This document shows positions 1-12,700 of a stretch of 64,000 bases of DNA, in pieces. Numbering within the stretch: position 1 is the stretch's first letter; the number at the start of each line of letters is the position of its first letter. The position numbers and the translations under genes were made by a program. The notes beneath the pieces are model-generated. The model searched no databases, was not told where the DNA came from, and was given only the letters and a program-made list of their open reading frames with translations. Source of the stretch: Megascapheus bottae (taxonomy: Eukaryota; Chordata; Mammalia; Rodentia; Geomyidae); contig JANJXV010000014.1 in assembly GCA_024803745.1 (NCBI GenBank), positions 539,001-603,000 on the forward strand. The letters are read 5' to 3'.

Positions 1-2825
1 CAGAGTTTCTGAGTAAGCAGACAACTTAGATAAAGACATCCAGTGAAAACAACTAGAGCACAAAGATAGAGAGAAGGGTGTGGGAAAGTGGGGTGCCCAC
101 ACCCCTGAAAGACTGAAGCAGAGCCAGAGTAAAAAGGATATCTACCAAGGATGAGAGGGGCAGGGAAGTACATTGGGAAGGGGAGAACTGTGATAGCTCA
201 GATTTTAATGTGAAGAAGAGATTAGGAGCTAGGCCTCAAGGCAGGGAGAGTCCCTGGAATGCTTTTGAACAAACCCAGACAAATCATGGCTTGACTGTGC
301 CAGGAGGAGGAAAGTAGACCAGAGAGAAACACACTGTTCTGACCTCTGCCAGACACACTCTATAGACCACCACTTTAATTACAGAGTTCCTCATTATTTT
401 TGGATATAAGCAGAAAGAGCATAAATAAATAAATAGCAAGTTCAAGTGTATTTTCACCTCCAACCAAGGCTGTGTTCACATGCCAAGAAACCTTTTAAAT
501 AGCACACAGTGAGCAGAACTGAAATGATGAATGAAAAACTTAAAACCAAACAAAGCAAATGATCTGTTTTCTTCCTGGCACTCTTTGAAGTACATAAGCT
601 GAAAACAGAGGGCTCCGAATCAACATTAAGAAACTGTGTCTATATGAGGGGTTCGAAGCTCAAAAGGAGGAAGAAGTTTGATTCCAGCCTTACTAGTTAT
701 CTGTTCCTTGTCAACATGGCCATGAGGAATGAGATTCCTGGGGAATATGGCCACATGAATATTTCTCCCAAAACAGAGAGTAAGCAACAGTAAGTGAATT
801 TACATGAGCAGCAGGACTAGATGGCTGGATGCTCTCTTCTGGCTTCTCCTGACAGTGTGATTCACCCCTGGACCACGAGGTATTTTACGAGCAAAGTTAC
901 AACATGTGATATATGTGCCCTTTGAAGGCCGAGTAAAAGGGTGTGATTTAAAAATAGAAGTCAGTTTCTCGTAGCAGGTTACATCAGCTGAAGTTGTGAG
1001 CTCCAGCAGAGCCTTTGCAGCCCAATGCCCTTGAGAGAGTCCTCCTGTGGTCAATTAAGTGTCTTGTTTTTCTTGAAAGTCAGAAATGGATGGTGGGTAA
1101 TTATTCTAAATGCGATAAAAGCTGTGCTAGGTGTAAGGAAATAGTTCTGAATCCTCTAAAGAGATAGTATGGAAATGTATACATGGGTATTTGTGGGAGT
1201 CAGAGTGTTCACGGACAAGGACAGGAGAGCCAATGTTTTCATGAGGCCATTTATTAAAAGGTTTAATGAAGACCTACAGCATTTATCTAGTGTTTCACTA
1301 GAACCGCGGCTCCAAAAGATATCTAAAAAGTAGTATAGGAAATATGAGTGATACATGCTGTTATTCACAGGCTTGTATAGATTTTCAAATAATGTTAGAT
1401 TTTGGACCTTTAATCTACTAGTCATACCATCAAAGGATATGTAACCAAGAGCAGGTTTATTAATAAATGTTGGCAGCTTACTACGTAGAACCTCATGAAG
1501 GCCGGCAGTTATTGGGGTCCCTATTCCCAGTTATAAATGCATAGATGTCTATGATCTTGGTCAGAGACGGGTAAATAGCAGTATTGATACTAGAGGGATT
1601 TTCCCCCTTCTAAACAAAGACTTGGGTTAATTAATTTGACAGTTTCATTAATTACTGCTGAAATCATTGGTCTTTGTCAAAGGTCAGGTTCTTTTAGCAA
1701 TTGAGGGCAGGTCCCATGGGAGTTGGAGGTGCCAAGTGACTTTGGAGCGTCACTGCTTGACTGTCTCTCTGGACTGTGACAAAAGCCTGGCCTTAATGCC
1801 TGGTTCATCAGCTCCCTGGCTGAAACAAGTCTCTGCTTCAGTGCCAAGGAAGATCTGGATCCCTCCCCCCTCCCAAGTTGAATGGGGAACCTTTCAAATT
1901 CCACTGGAATTATGTATAAGCAGAACCTTAGTTCCCAGGGTTCTCTCTGCTCCAGTCAATTGTAGAAGGGGGAGGGACTTGACCCATCATCTTGTCTGCC
2001 TTTTCTAGTTCTCTAGTTCCATACACTGGGTTGAGTTCTTTTGTGAGGTGAAAATTTTATACATTTAATACTTCCGCCTATCTGTTTGGTAATTCTCCAT
2101 ATTCATCAGTTGGTTTTTGATATGTTCTTGTTTGTTTTGGTTTGAGTTGGTTGTTTAACTTGGGCACTTGTTATTTGTGGTCCACACAGATGGAATCTAG
2201 CTGCCAAAATGCCATAGGAAAAGCCTGCCATTTTCACATGGCACAACTCAGAAGGGAACAAATAATTATACCCTTGCTCTCAATTCTGAATTTGATGAGA
2301 TGAGGCCTTTGGGGCTTTGTGTGTCTTTATTGATTTTTCTCCCACAGAACTTGGTAAATGGCAAACAGTAGATTCAGGGCTAAACCAAGACCATTTGGAA
2401 TAACATGCACGAAGCAGATAACTGTTTCAGAGCTGGTGGCTGGCTGGCTGCCACTTCTGACTGGAATAGAAATATTAAAGATGGAACACATGATCTTAGA
2501 ATCTTGTGTTCCATCCTCAAAATGTCTAAAAACTCCACTGTAATATTTTCATAAACTAAAAGTCATCATGGGCTATCTTCAACTATAGTATTTATTATTC
2601 TTATTATTGTTTTCTCTAAATTATTAAGCTCTAAAATGTTTTGATGTAATAACCTTCCTATTTCAAGTAAGTCCTGTTCTTGCTAAGTCTCTCCACTTTT
2701 ATGACCATTGCTGTTAATTTTAGATGCTTGAAAAAGAATATTTCATTTATAATCCTTGCATAGAGGAGTCTTTAATCCTCACAAGATGATAATCTTATCT
2801 CTGATGCAAATATTAATACTTTTGA
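1..2825. other. intronic sequence without recognised features
   Basis: Mostly AT-rich unique sequence. The short open frames here (for example around 1667-2008) lack splice context or a recognisable protein family. A small pyrimidine-rich block and an (AAAT)n near 422-433 are unremarkable. I see nothing firm to annotate. Confidence 0.5.
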
Positions 2826-2827
2826 AA

Positions 2828-2995
2828 GGGTCAGCAACGTATGGCCTACAGGCTAGCCAGCCTGTGCCATTTATTATTTACAGGCCATAACTGTTTCATA
2901 ACATCAGTGCATCACTGAGTAATTACAACAGAGGCTACAGGACCCACAGTGCCAGAAAGGCTCTCTGCTCCTTTACAGAAAGCACTTTGATGACT
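2828..2995 (+). mobile_element. hAT-type nonautonomous DNA transposon fragment
   Basis: The order 'gggtcagcaacgtatggcc', 'cctgtgccatttattattta', 'cataactgtttc', 'gagtaattacaacagagg' and 'cctttacagaaag' follows a widespread mammalian hAT-family element that begins 'ggtcagcaaactatggcc' and ends with 'cctttacagaaaaagtttgc'. It is diverged and truncated at its right end. The exact family name was not determined. Confidence 0.55.
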
Positions 2996-3083
2996 GCTGC
3001 TCTGTAGTCATCTCTAGTGCATGTGGATGCTAAGAATTTGATTATTTTTAAATTGTTATGTATGGAGAAAAAGCACATAATAG

Positions 3084-3271
3084 CTAGATGCTGATGGCTC
3101 ACACCTACAAACCTAGCTACTCAAGAGGCTGGGATCTGATGATCATGGTCAAAGCCAGCCTGGCAGGAAAGTCCATGAAACTCTTATCACCTTTTAGCCA
3201 ACAAAAGAGATGGGAGTAGAACTGTGGCTCAAGTGATAGAGCACTAGCTTTGAGTTCAAGTCCCAGGACTG

Positions 3272-3309
<38 letters not shown>
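3084..3309 (+). mobile_element. 7SL(B1)-Geo dimeric SINE ending in a (CA)n tail
   Basis: The left half is 7SL/B1-like ('tgatggctcacacctacaaa', 'ctactcaagaggctgggatc'). The right half is the Geo-type module ('gtggctcaagtgatagagc', 'gagttcaagtcccaggact'). The A-rich tail is replaced by an uninterrupted CA run from 3273 to 3309. Confidence 0.85.
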
Positions 3310-3310
<1 letters not shown>

Positions 3311-4137
3311 ATAATTTTACCATTCTAACTATATTAAAACGTGGTTTAGCCAGTTAAATAGTGCTGAGTATTTCCACATTGTGTGTAATGGATCTCCAGA
3401 ACTTTTTCATATTAAAAAAAATAATCAAAAACCAAAAACAGAACTCAGCTGGGTACTGGTGGCTCAGGCTTACAATCCTAGTTTCTCAGGAAGCTGAGAT
3501 CTGAGGAATGCAGTTCCCATGTCAGCCAGAGGAGAAAAGTCATGTGTCTCTTTCCTCCAACAACTACTCAGAAAAACCTGGAAGTGGTACCATTTCTCAT
3601 GTGATAGAGTACAAAGAGGCTCACAGACAGCACTCAGGCCCTGAGTTCATCCCCAGGGCTGGCAAAAACAAAAAACAAAACACACCAGAACTCTATGTCC
3701 ATTAAACAGAAAATTTTCATTCTTCCTACAGTCCCTCGTAACCATCCTCCTACTTTTTTTGTCTTTGAATTAGGCTAAATATTTAGATCTAAGTGGAATC
3801 ATACAGTGTATGTCTTCTTATACCTGCCTTACTTCAAGTAGTTTAATAATGACAACATTCATATATGGGATGGGGTTATTTTTCTTTTTTAAGATTGGAT
3901 GAATTGTCATTACAGGTATAGACCATGCTTGTTTTATCCGCCATTCTCCTTTAATGGATATTTGATTTGATTCCATCTTTTAACCTTTTTGAATAATGCT
4001 GCTGTGAACATGGGTGTGCAAATCTGAAACCCCACTTTTAATTCATTTGAACAGATACCCAAAGATCTGTGGATCATGTGGCAGTACCATTTAAAATATT
4101 TTCACTGTATTGTTGAAGTTAAGTAGTTGTGCATTTG
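3310..4137 (-). mobile_element. old L1 3' region, antisense, interrupted by a SINE
   Basis: Read on the - strand, this follows the classic mammalian L1M 3' end. On the + strand the landmarks are 'ccataattttaccattctaa', 'tggatctccagaactttttc', 'aagtggaatcatacagtgta' and 'aataatgctgctgtgaacat', in the expected order. A SINE at 3447-3690 splits it, so the L1 is older than that SINE. Confidence 0.75.
3447..3690 (+). mobile_element. 7SL(B1)-Geo dimeric SINE
   Basis: The left half reads 'ctgggtactggtggctcagg' and the right half runs from 'cctggaagtggtacc' to 'ccctgagttcatcccca'. It ends in an A-rich tail with C interruptions. The insertion lies inside an old antisense L1. Confidence 0.8.
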
Positions 4138-4267
4138 GAGCTGGGAGTGTGGCCTAGTGGTAGAGTGCTTGCCTAGCATGTACAAAGCTCTAGGTTCAAT
4201 TCCTTAGTACCACATACACCAGCCTTGAGAAAGCTTAAGGATGGTGCCCAGGTCTTGAATTCAAGAC
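4138..4267 (+). mobile_element. IDL-Geo SINE, internally deleted, with a GGA-repeat tail
   Basis: The ID-like left monomer is complete ('tgtggcctagtggtagagtg', 'ggttcaattccttagtacca'). The Geo right monomer is reduced to its distal part ('agccttgagaaagc', 'gtgcccaggtcttgaattc'). The usual A tail is replaced by the long GGA tract that follows. Confidence 0.8.
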
Positions 4268-4406
4268 AGGGAGGAGGAGGAGGAGAAAGAGGAGGAGAAA
4301 AAGGAGGAGGAAGAGGAGGAGGAAGAGGAGGACCAGGAAGAGGAGGACCAGGAGGAGGAAGACCAAGAGGAGGAGAAGGAGGAGGAGAAGGAGGAGGAGG
4401 AGAAAG
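4268..4406. repeat. (GGA)n/(GAA)n polypurine tract
   Basis: About 140 bp of almost pure purine on the + strand, mainly GGA units with occasional GAA and CCA. It starts where the SINE tail would be expected. Strand-asymmetric mirror-like purine tracts of this kind can form triplex DNA. Open frames across it are low-complexity and not genes. Confidence 0.9.
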
Positions 4407-5258
4407 TTGGCATGCTCCTTGACTTTCCTTTTTAAGTATACTCATATCTTTAAACAAATAAATTCATTCAAATATAGAAATGTGCCCAATTTTAAGCAGT
4501 GTTTAAGAACAGTAGAATGCTCCTTACTTTTGTAATTCTGTGATGCGGGTGCATGTTTGAATAATATTAGAAAATAGGAATGGATTGCACTGGGAAGGTG
4601 ACTAATTAGCATCTGCCTCTCTTAGTTTAGACTCTAAATCAATCGTTACATTCTGCTTAACCAAAATCAGATGAAGCAGAAGTCAATCTCTACAGCAAGG
4701 ACCTTAAGACAGTGTAAGATTCAAATAACACTGGCCCCAGTTTTATTGCATACTTGGTTATAATACTTTCAGTTGTATTTGATACTAACCCCTTACTCAC
4801 AAAGAAAAAAAAACATGTAAGAATACGGGATAAAACTTTAATTCAATGGACTCATACAATTAGGATTGTGCTGAAGCCCTTGGGAAGTTTTCCCCTGAGT
4901 AAACATTGAGTACAGACATATACATCTCTTTCACAAACATTCTCAGTGAAGAAACCAGTGGAGGCAGGAGTAGAATGCCATCTCATTTTCCTTAATCTTC
5001 ATTGGACTGCCTGCTATGTCTCATCATACACAGTGGAAGGGAGAAATGAACAATGCCATGGAAAGCATGACTGGACAAAAGAAGAATATTCTAGATTGGT
5101 GTGAAAATATAAATTGAGAAAGTGATATTCATTCCTATTAGCTATTCGCTGAAAACTACAAAACTTTTTTTATAATATGATAGACAATACACAATGATCA
5201 TTTTTAACCAATATTTAACCAATATTTGTTTTTTAACCAATATTTAACCAATATTTGT

Positions 5259-6073
5259 TTTTTTGTTTTTTTGGGTTTTTTTTTACACAGCTTTTTTTTA
5301 TTGTAATTAGTGAAAGGGTTACATGATATTTGCCAGATAAAAGGTGCATTAATTCACATACATTGATACCCTTTCACATGTCTTGGTACCCATTTCCCTC
5401 CCCCCCACACCCCCCACCCGTCTTGGTTTTCCCCCCTTCCCTATCAAATTTCAAATATCCAAATACAAATAAATTCAATATGTCAGATAACAAAATGAGA
5501 TACTATAACAATATGAGATAACCAAGGGACTGCAAAGGAGATGAGAGACAACATAGTACATTAAGGACAACAATCATTCATTATATGGCTTTTGTTTCAA
5601 TATCCTGGAGGTCCTTTCAATTAGCATCATAGTATATGTCCTTATGTATCAAGATTTTGCTCTATTGCAGATCTCTGCTAGTAGAGCCCAAGGTTTCTAC
5701 TGATTATGACGAATGAGGGAAACCATTGAGCCTAAGTTCCCTTGAGTCTGGCTTACTTCACTTAATATGATTTTTTCTAAGTCTTTCCATTTCCTAACAA
5801 ATGGGGCGATGTCATTCTTTCTGACAGCAGCATAGAATTCCATTGTGTAAAAATACCACAACTTGTTGATCCACTCATCAACTGAGGGACATCTAGGTTG
5901 GTTCCATATCTTTGCTATGGTGAATAGTGCTGCAATGAACATTGTTGTGCTAGTGGATTTAGTATGTCCTTGTTTCTGGATGATTGGGTAAATGCCAAGT
6001 AGTGGAATTGCTGGGTCACAGGGGAGTTCTATGTTTAGCCTTTTGAGGCACTGCCACACTGCTTTCCATAGTG
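5259..6073 (-). mobile_element. 5'-truncated L1 insertion with target-site duplication
   Basis: On the - strand this contains the C-terminal end of L1 ORF2 followed by a 3' UTR and A tail (T-rich on the + strand at about 5259-5300). It is flanked by a direct repeat of about 15 bp, 'ttaaccaatatttgt', at 5244-5258 and 6074-6088. The same subfamily occurs at 20085-20450 (-) and 35930-36975 (+). Confidence 0.9.
5697..6059 (-). pseudogene. L1 ORF2p C-terminal fragment (open frame, about 120 residues)
   Basis: The frame carries hallmarks of the C-terminus of the L1 reverse transcriptase/endonuclease protein: IELPCDPAIPLLGIYP, then MFIAALFTIAKIWNQP, then a YTMEFYAA segment and a natural stop. It starts within the truncated L1, so it lacks the endonuclease, reverse transcriptase and most of the cysteine-rich region. 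It is not a host gene. No function is expected from this fragment. Confidence 0.85.
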
Positions 6074-6089
6074 TTAACCAATATTTGTA

Positions 6090-7249
6090 TAGTAGAGTTT
6101 TCCATGCTATTTGCCAGTATTTGTGTCTGGTAAAACGCCTCCTAAATAAACTACTACATAAATAAATCCTACTAAAATAAATACATCCTAATCAATAAAT
6201 AAATCCTGCTAAAATAAATCCCCTGCCTGGGGATTTGCCTGGGAGGGTGTTTTGAGCCTTGGTTTGTCCCCACGATGCAGGTTGGTTAGTGGAAATGGTG
6301 TTTGTGGCTACACATTGCTTAGCCATGATTCAGATAAGAGTTTCTAAGTATGTCAATTGTCCTGATGGTCCAACTGATCCAAGGTTCCTCCCTGCTGTCC
6401 TGTCTGCCTTGAGCTGCTGGCTTTCCTGGGTCCATTTCACTTTAAAATTGCCCTAGGTTCCCAGGTGGTTAGGCAACCCACATCTGTGCTCTCAAAATTG
6501 CACTCCCCTTCCTGCTACAATCAACTTTTAGGTGGATAAAGTTTTCTGGAGAAAGATAATATTGCATTTATAAATAGATGAGCCAAGAAATTAAATAGTA
6601 GTCTCTTCATTTATACCCTTTCTTCCTGATACACAGTCACAGCTTTTACATTATTTCTGTTTTTAACAAGATTTCTTGGTGAGAACTATTTAAAACTAAG
6701 CCAATAAGATGTTCATGGTGTGTTTATATCCTGAAATGTTTTTCATTTATTTTTATTCAAAATAAGTAAATATATTTACACTTATCCCCCAAATAGCAAG
6801 GAAACTGAAGCAAATTTCTATCACCTCCTGTTCTCTTTCCCAAGCTGGAGCTTCATCCTCAGCTGTAGTCATTAGTCACTTTCCACATGCAGGAGGTTTC
6901 TAGTTCCTAGTGATTCTAATTCCAAAATGTCTTAGTTCCATCTTCTCACCCTCACTACTATTATCTAAGCTAGGATCTTCCTCAATTTAGAAAATTGTAG
7001 TCAACTCCAATCCTCCAAAGCAATCTTAGTCCAAATTCTGTAGTATGAATCTGATCCCATCCTCCTCTTGGCTAAAGAATTTTTTTGCTTGGCCATCTGA
7101 CAAGCCCAAACTTGGTGTGGCCTTCTGAACTGCAGCAGGCTAAAACTATGACCCCTCTGCTGCCTGCCTGTGACCTGGCCCTACCACATGCATGCATATC
7201 TCGTATTTCCAGACTTACCAAAAATTGTCCATTCACTTCATTCTGTTTC
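6090..7249. other. intronic sequence without recognised features
   Basis: A stretch of AAATAAAT-like units occurs at about 6145-6215. The rest is unique AT-rich sequence with no splice-flanked coding frame. Confidence 0.5.
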
Positions 7250-7371
7250 ATTTGTTGTTGTTGTTGTTGTTGTTGTTCCTCTTCCTCTTCTTCTTCTTCT
7301 TCTTCTTCTTCTTCTTCTTCTTCTTCTTCTTCTTCTTCTTCTTCTTTCTTCCTCTCTCTCCCTCTCTCCCT

Positions 7372-7432
<61 letters not shown>

Positions 7433-7438
7433 CTCTCT
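7250..7438. repeat. compound microsatellite (TTG)n (TTC)n (CT)n
   Basis: About 190 bp of pure pyrimidine or T/G simple repeat: TTG units to about 7276, CTT/TTC units to about 7346, mixed CTCC, then a long uninterrupted CT run to 7430. Open frames on both strands are poly-Leu, poly-Ser or poly-Glu artefacts. Confidence 0.95.
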
Positions 7439-7512
7439 GTGGAACAACTTGAATACAGAGCATTGGACACTGTCCCTTATTTTTTTAATTTTTTTAATTT
7501 TTGCTCCACATC

Positions 7513-7645
7513 CAGCTTTATTTGGTTTGTTTAGTGGCTAATTAGAGATAAAAGTCTCATGGACTTTTCTTCCTAGATTGGCTTTGAACCACTATTCTCA
7601 GATCTCAGCCTCCTGAGAAGTGTGAGCCACCAGTACCTGGCTATT
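7513..7645 (-). mobile_element. 7SL(B1)-type SINE fragment, antisense
   Basis: On the + strand it reads 'ggctaattagagataaaagt', 'gattggctttgaacc', 'agatctcagcctcctgag' and 'gtgagccaccagtacctggc', the reverse complement of the 7SL-type left half. The Geo half is missing or replaced by T-rich sequence. Confidence 0.75.
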
Positions 7646-7649
7646 TATT

Positions 7650-10600
7650 TCATTCTGACCTAGGCTTTACAGACTGTTTTTCCATCAGAAACTCTTTTTT
7701 CTCTTGAGAGATCACTTTAGGCCATGTTACCCTAGGCAGCTTTTGCTGACTTCTTAAGCAAAGCTGTTACCCTGTTACTCTTTTGTGTTGTTTCTCCTGA
7801 ACTCAGCATATACTTTATCCTTTCATACAGAAAGTGTTCAAGAGTATTTATCAAATGAGTGAATTATTAGAAATATAATCTCATAGTTTTATTGAAAGAT
7901 CATAGTTTAACCCATCTTTGAACCCCAATGTCATAGTAAGCAAATATCACACATCTTATAAATGTATTATTGAATAAAATTTAATCCTATCACTGAATAA
8001 AAATGAGACAAAGAGGTTTGAGCAAGGAACCATTTTATTTCAGTGTTGTAGAAGATAAGCATATATACATTTAAATTCATAATTTCCATTATCTAAACTC
8101 TATGAGAAGAGGAAATATTGTATGGTTTTAGAATAAGTATGTTTTGTAATAGTGTAAGAGTTAGTGTTTTGACTTAAAATAGACTTTTTTCAAGGTCAGG
8201 ATAGGTGAATAGGACTTCTTAAATGATACTGAATTTTGCATATGGTTTTTCTTTAGTTGTTTGAAGGAAAAATTTTGCTAAATTCTCAAGTTTCCGAGTA
8301 GACTCTGGACAAAACTGAATTATCTAAGTATATACTGATCCAATCTAAGATAGCTTTCTTTTGCCAGATTATCTGTCTTTTCTTCCTAAGACATCATGTA
8401 TAGGATAACACAGGCAAATCTGGCAATGTAGAGAAAATACAGATATTACCTAGTGGAACCATCAGATTTCATCTAAAAATACTGCCGTATATTGACCCAT
8501 TTCAAAAGAAGGGCTTCTCAGGGTCTCAACAAGTAGGCTCCTGTGGATGAATTAGTTCCTTGTGTTCATAACATTTTTGCTTTTGGCTCCAGGCTGAGGG
8601 ATGTATAATGCTTGTGACAACAACTTCCTCCTCCTCTCCAACCACAAACTGTTCCATTGCCCACCCCCCCCCTTCTCTCTGTTCCATTGCCCCCGCTCTC
8701 TCTGTGTGTCTCTTTCTCTCTCTGTGTGTCTCTCTTTGTCTCTCTCTCTCTCTGTGTCTCTCTCTGTCTATCTCTCTCATAGTTCCTGAAAAGTTGCCAT
8801 ATTAGAATATGGGTCAATGGAAAATTACTGTGTTGAAGTAGTGAGTGTTTAGTAGTTACTGTCTCTTGTTTCTCCAGTTCATCTTCAAGTCTACATGGCC
8901 AGACATTCCTCTAGATTACCCTCTTCCTTTTGGTTAACAGCGCAAATACCAGCTAATCCTCTTATTCTCCATAAAGAATTAGTTTCATTTTTATCATTGT
9001 CGAGAATTCAGAATAAATGAAGACAATTATACTGGGTGAGCCTAGTGCTTTTTCTGTTATAGAATGTATACATACCACTATTGTTTTTATTCATTTAATA
9101 ATGATTTACTTAGTCACAAAATAGAATTTGAGGTTTTATGTAATCTCAATTAGTAAGATATCCCCAAAACAAGGAGCTTTACATACTGTAAGCTGTTTTT
9201 ATTAGAGTCAAAAAAAAATTTCCAAATCCATTCCTCTTCAGAGAATTTTCATTGACAGCAAAATTGTGGTTTGATGGCTGTCTAGATTGTCACTTTTAGA
9301 TCAAACTTGGATTGTAAATTGTCTGTAGAAAACATTTCAGAAAGAAAATATTAAATTGCAATTGCTTTGGGAAAAACGTGTCTTCTCTATTAGTTTGTCA
9401 CTGGAAGATACTAAACCATTTAAATAACACCTTTTTAAGTGACTGAATTATTTTTGTTAACCTCAACAAAACATTCATAGGATTTATGCAAGCAGAATTG
9501 ACTCTGAGATGAGTGTAAAGCTTTGCAAGTCTTCTGGTCATTTACTGAAACTCAGAATTCTTTTGCATCTCAAGTCTTAAATCTATCCATATGTTAGTGT
9601 TTAATCCATCAAAAGAATATATAAATTGAAAACTGCACTTTCTATCCATAGTACTGAGATTTAACAAAAAATATTAAATGATTCCTTGTATTCCTTTTGT
9701 TTCCTTGTCTGTTGTGCAGCTCTGATCAATAGAAGTGTGTCTGAATCTTGTCCACCTTCATCTCATTTCTCTCAGAGAGGCTTCACTTTGCCTCCACTCA
9801 TATTTTTTTTCATTAATAGAAAAATGTGAAGCAGGAAACAGCTTGAAAATGTGTGCACTACCATTCACAAGCATATCATTTTTAGAACAATTGTCAAAAG
9901 GAAAAACTTTTGTTTCACCTTCAGCAATTATCCCTCATAGAAAGGAGCCCTAAAATTTTAAAGGGGCCAATGTTACATGAACTGGAGGAGTCCTGCAAAG
10001 GCAGACCACAGAGTCTCTTGGTAAAACGTTGAAATAAAGTTCCCACATACATTAATCAGGGTCTGTTGTTACCATCACATGAAATATGATTTTAGGACTT
10101 GGTAACACTTCACAGTTGATTGGTTCTTTGTACCCAACAACTCATCTATCTGTCCATCCATCTTTTTAAATTCTCTCCCTGCTGTGATTCTGAGACAACT
10201 ATTGTCATTTAGATGCTGATTCCTTACCACATTTCTTCTGGTGCTCTTAGACATTGAAATAGGGAACATTTCTCAAGGTAGATTAATTGCATAAACAAAT
10301 TGTGAGGTGCAAGGATTTTTGTTTGTTTGTTTCTGTCTGTCCTGGACCACTAAAGGTAGAATATGAAAGTACTTACATGAAAAAAGTCTTTTTTTTTAAG
10401 CATGTGTATCTTTCTATGTGCTGAAAGATGTCCATGAAATATATTTACACACAGGGAAGAAAATCCCAGAGGTTAGAAGCAAGTAGATTTGTGTGTTGAA
10501 GTAATGAAGAAAATCTTCAAATGCTGACCAGAAAACCTAGCAGAGTGAAATATATTACATTGGTGATATTACCCCATTATGTTTTCTTCTGCCTTAAATA

Positions 10601-12530
10601 AGGTGGTAGAAGGAGATAAAGGAACAGCTCCCAGAAAGCAGCACTTCTGGGTTAGGAAAACAGATCAGAGAATGAGATAAGAGGACCTGAGATAAAAATG
10701 AGGTTGAGGGTTTCACAATATAATTTTTAAATTTTGTGCCATGTTCATGTGTTACACATTAAAGTCGTTTATATCAAAATAATAAGAACTAATGTGGTTG
10801 AAGTAAGAATTGATAAGATTTGGCAGAAGAGAGTAGCACAAAACTCTTAAAATTGGCAAGGGTAAAAAAGAGTTTTGTTTTTGTGTTTAAGAACAAAAAA
10901 TAGAAAAGAGAAGGCTGACTCTAGGGGCAAAGACAGGAGCTGAGTCCTGTGGTGATATCATTTGGGCAGCTGATGGAGGAGGTGGGAGGATGAGGTCATT
11001 TTGAAAGCCATCAGCAGCTAGAACCCTGTGAGGAGATTAAGTCATTTAGGGATAAAAGGTTCCAAAAAAAAAACCCATGCCTGAGGGAAGCCCACTGGAA
11101 TCAGAAAAGATGCTGGGAATGTTTCCTGTTAAAACCTTCTCTGTTCTAGGAGAACTTCAGTGGGCTGAGCTATGTTCACTCTGAAGGGAGAAAAAAAGAG
11201 AAAGAATAGTGAACTTTCTTCATGCATCCTCAGTGTTGTCCTGGAAGAACCATGTTCTCAGGCTTGTCCTTTAATGCCTACATCTGTTCTCTTCCACTTC
11301 TCCCCCTCATGCAGTTTGATATGTTCTGATCAAGTTTTCCACTTACTATCTTTCAACTCCCTTCTCTAAAGCTACTCCTTCGTATTGGTGGTCTTCCAGG
11401 TCAAACTAAGCCCAGCGTATTTGTGCTCTTGTGAACCCTAATTTTCTCATAAGAATTTTTGTAGAAGCCATATCAATTGCTGTGAATCAGATGATATCCC
11501 TTTGGCCTTAGAGTGTTTCTTACTAGTTTATTTTTCATAGTCTCATCAGGTATCCTAATGCTCCAGTTTAGAAAGAAATGGTAATACATGCAGGGTCTAA
11601 ACTGCACCTCTTTGTATGTAGACATTGTAGACTGGATTCTGATAACAGAATGTACATGTTAAAATAAAGTGTAGCTGAGGGACATAAGGACCTAGTTCCC
11701 ACCACTCGGATTTCCAGGAACTGCAGGGAATACTTAGTTTTCTCTAGAATTTTTCATGGCCACCACAAATCAATTATCTTAGAATAAGACACTGAACGCA
11801 TCTGTGATTTTAAAGATTTCCACATCTTTCTCATCTCAGGCTAAGCAGACGATGCTTCCTGATCCTCTTTCCCCAAATCCTGCCAAGAAAAGCCAGTGAT
11901 TTGTAAATTGAAGCAATGTCAGCTAAAGCTTTTATTGGTACTTATTATCCAGGCCTCCGTCTGCTTTTAATTCCCTGACGAAAGAACTGGCTTTGCTTTT
12001 CCTTTTTTTTTTTAAGTCTGTCTTCTATTTTAAAATAAAAAGTAACAGCTAAAAATTGTGCCGTGAAGCCAGACAATAATTAGGTATTATGTTAGACTCC
12101 CTCTTCCTTATCCTCAGTGTATTTTAGGTTTTTAGCAGAACTTCTCAGGATTCTCTAGGCAGTCCTTTTTTTCTCCCTATCGTGTTCCTCTTTTGTTCAC
12201 CATTCTGTAATTTTAGCTAGTATATTATGCAAGTAAAGTCAAGACTAAGACATTGATGTTAGGAAACTGTTTTTGAAAATAAGGTGAATATTTGATGTGT
12301 TTTCACATATCCTTTAATCCAGAAAATAAGGATAACACATTTTCAGAAAATGTTAAACATGAGTTGCTCATTTTTTTTGCCTAAAGATGTATCTCTCTGC
12401 TAGTACAAAAGCACAGCCAATATTTAAACTACACAATGAATAATATGATAGATTTATGTAAGATAATTATCATATTTGAATTTTTTCCCAGCTTAGGGTT
12501 TTTCTTAGCATCCTGCCTTATAGATAGATG
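7650..12530. other. mostly unique intronic sequence
   Basis: No exon, RNA gene or clear interspersed repeat was recognised across this stretch, apart from a CT/TGTC-rich microsatellite at 8690-8778. Several short open frames exist but none has splice context or a known family. Confidence 0.5.
8664..8778. repeat. C-run and (CT/TG)n microsatellite
   Basis: A nine-C run is followed by an imperfect pyrimidine-rich array with units such as TCTCTG, TGTGTC and CTCTCT. Confidence 0.8.
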
Positions 12531-12700
12531 TATCAGCTATTTTAAAATATACACAATGCTGAGTATTTCTGGTTAAATATTTGCAAAATGCTCTCTAGTT
12601 TACAAAGCATTTCCATATTCATTACTCCAAAGCCACAAAGCAGTTCATGGAGGAGTATGAATTCTTTGTCTATTTCACTGAGCCACCGTGAGTCTAGTTC
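12530..12700. mobile_element. MIR-like fragment
   Basis: 'gtttacaaagcatttccat' and 'ttcattactccaaagccac' recall the MIR segment 'tttacatgcattatctcatttaatcctcac'. The copy is strongly diverged. Confidence 0.35.

Noticed and set aside
4173..4457. Proline-rich or glycine/arginine-rich open frames
   Set aside because: They are translations of the GGA tract on either strand.
5697..6059. 120-codon antisense open frame as a host gene
   Set aside because: It is the C-terminal end of L1 ORF2 inside a truncated insertion.
7072..7541. Several overlapping open frames of 69-149 codons on both strands
   Set aside because: They are translations of TTG/TTC/CT simple repeats (poly-Leu, Ser, Glu, Arg). No gene evidence.
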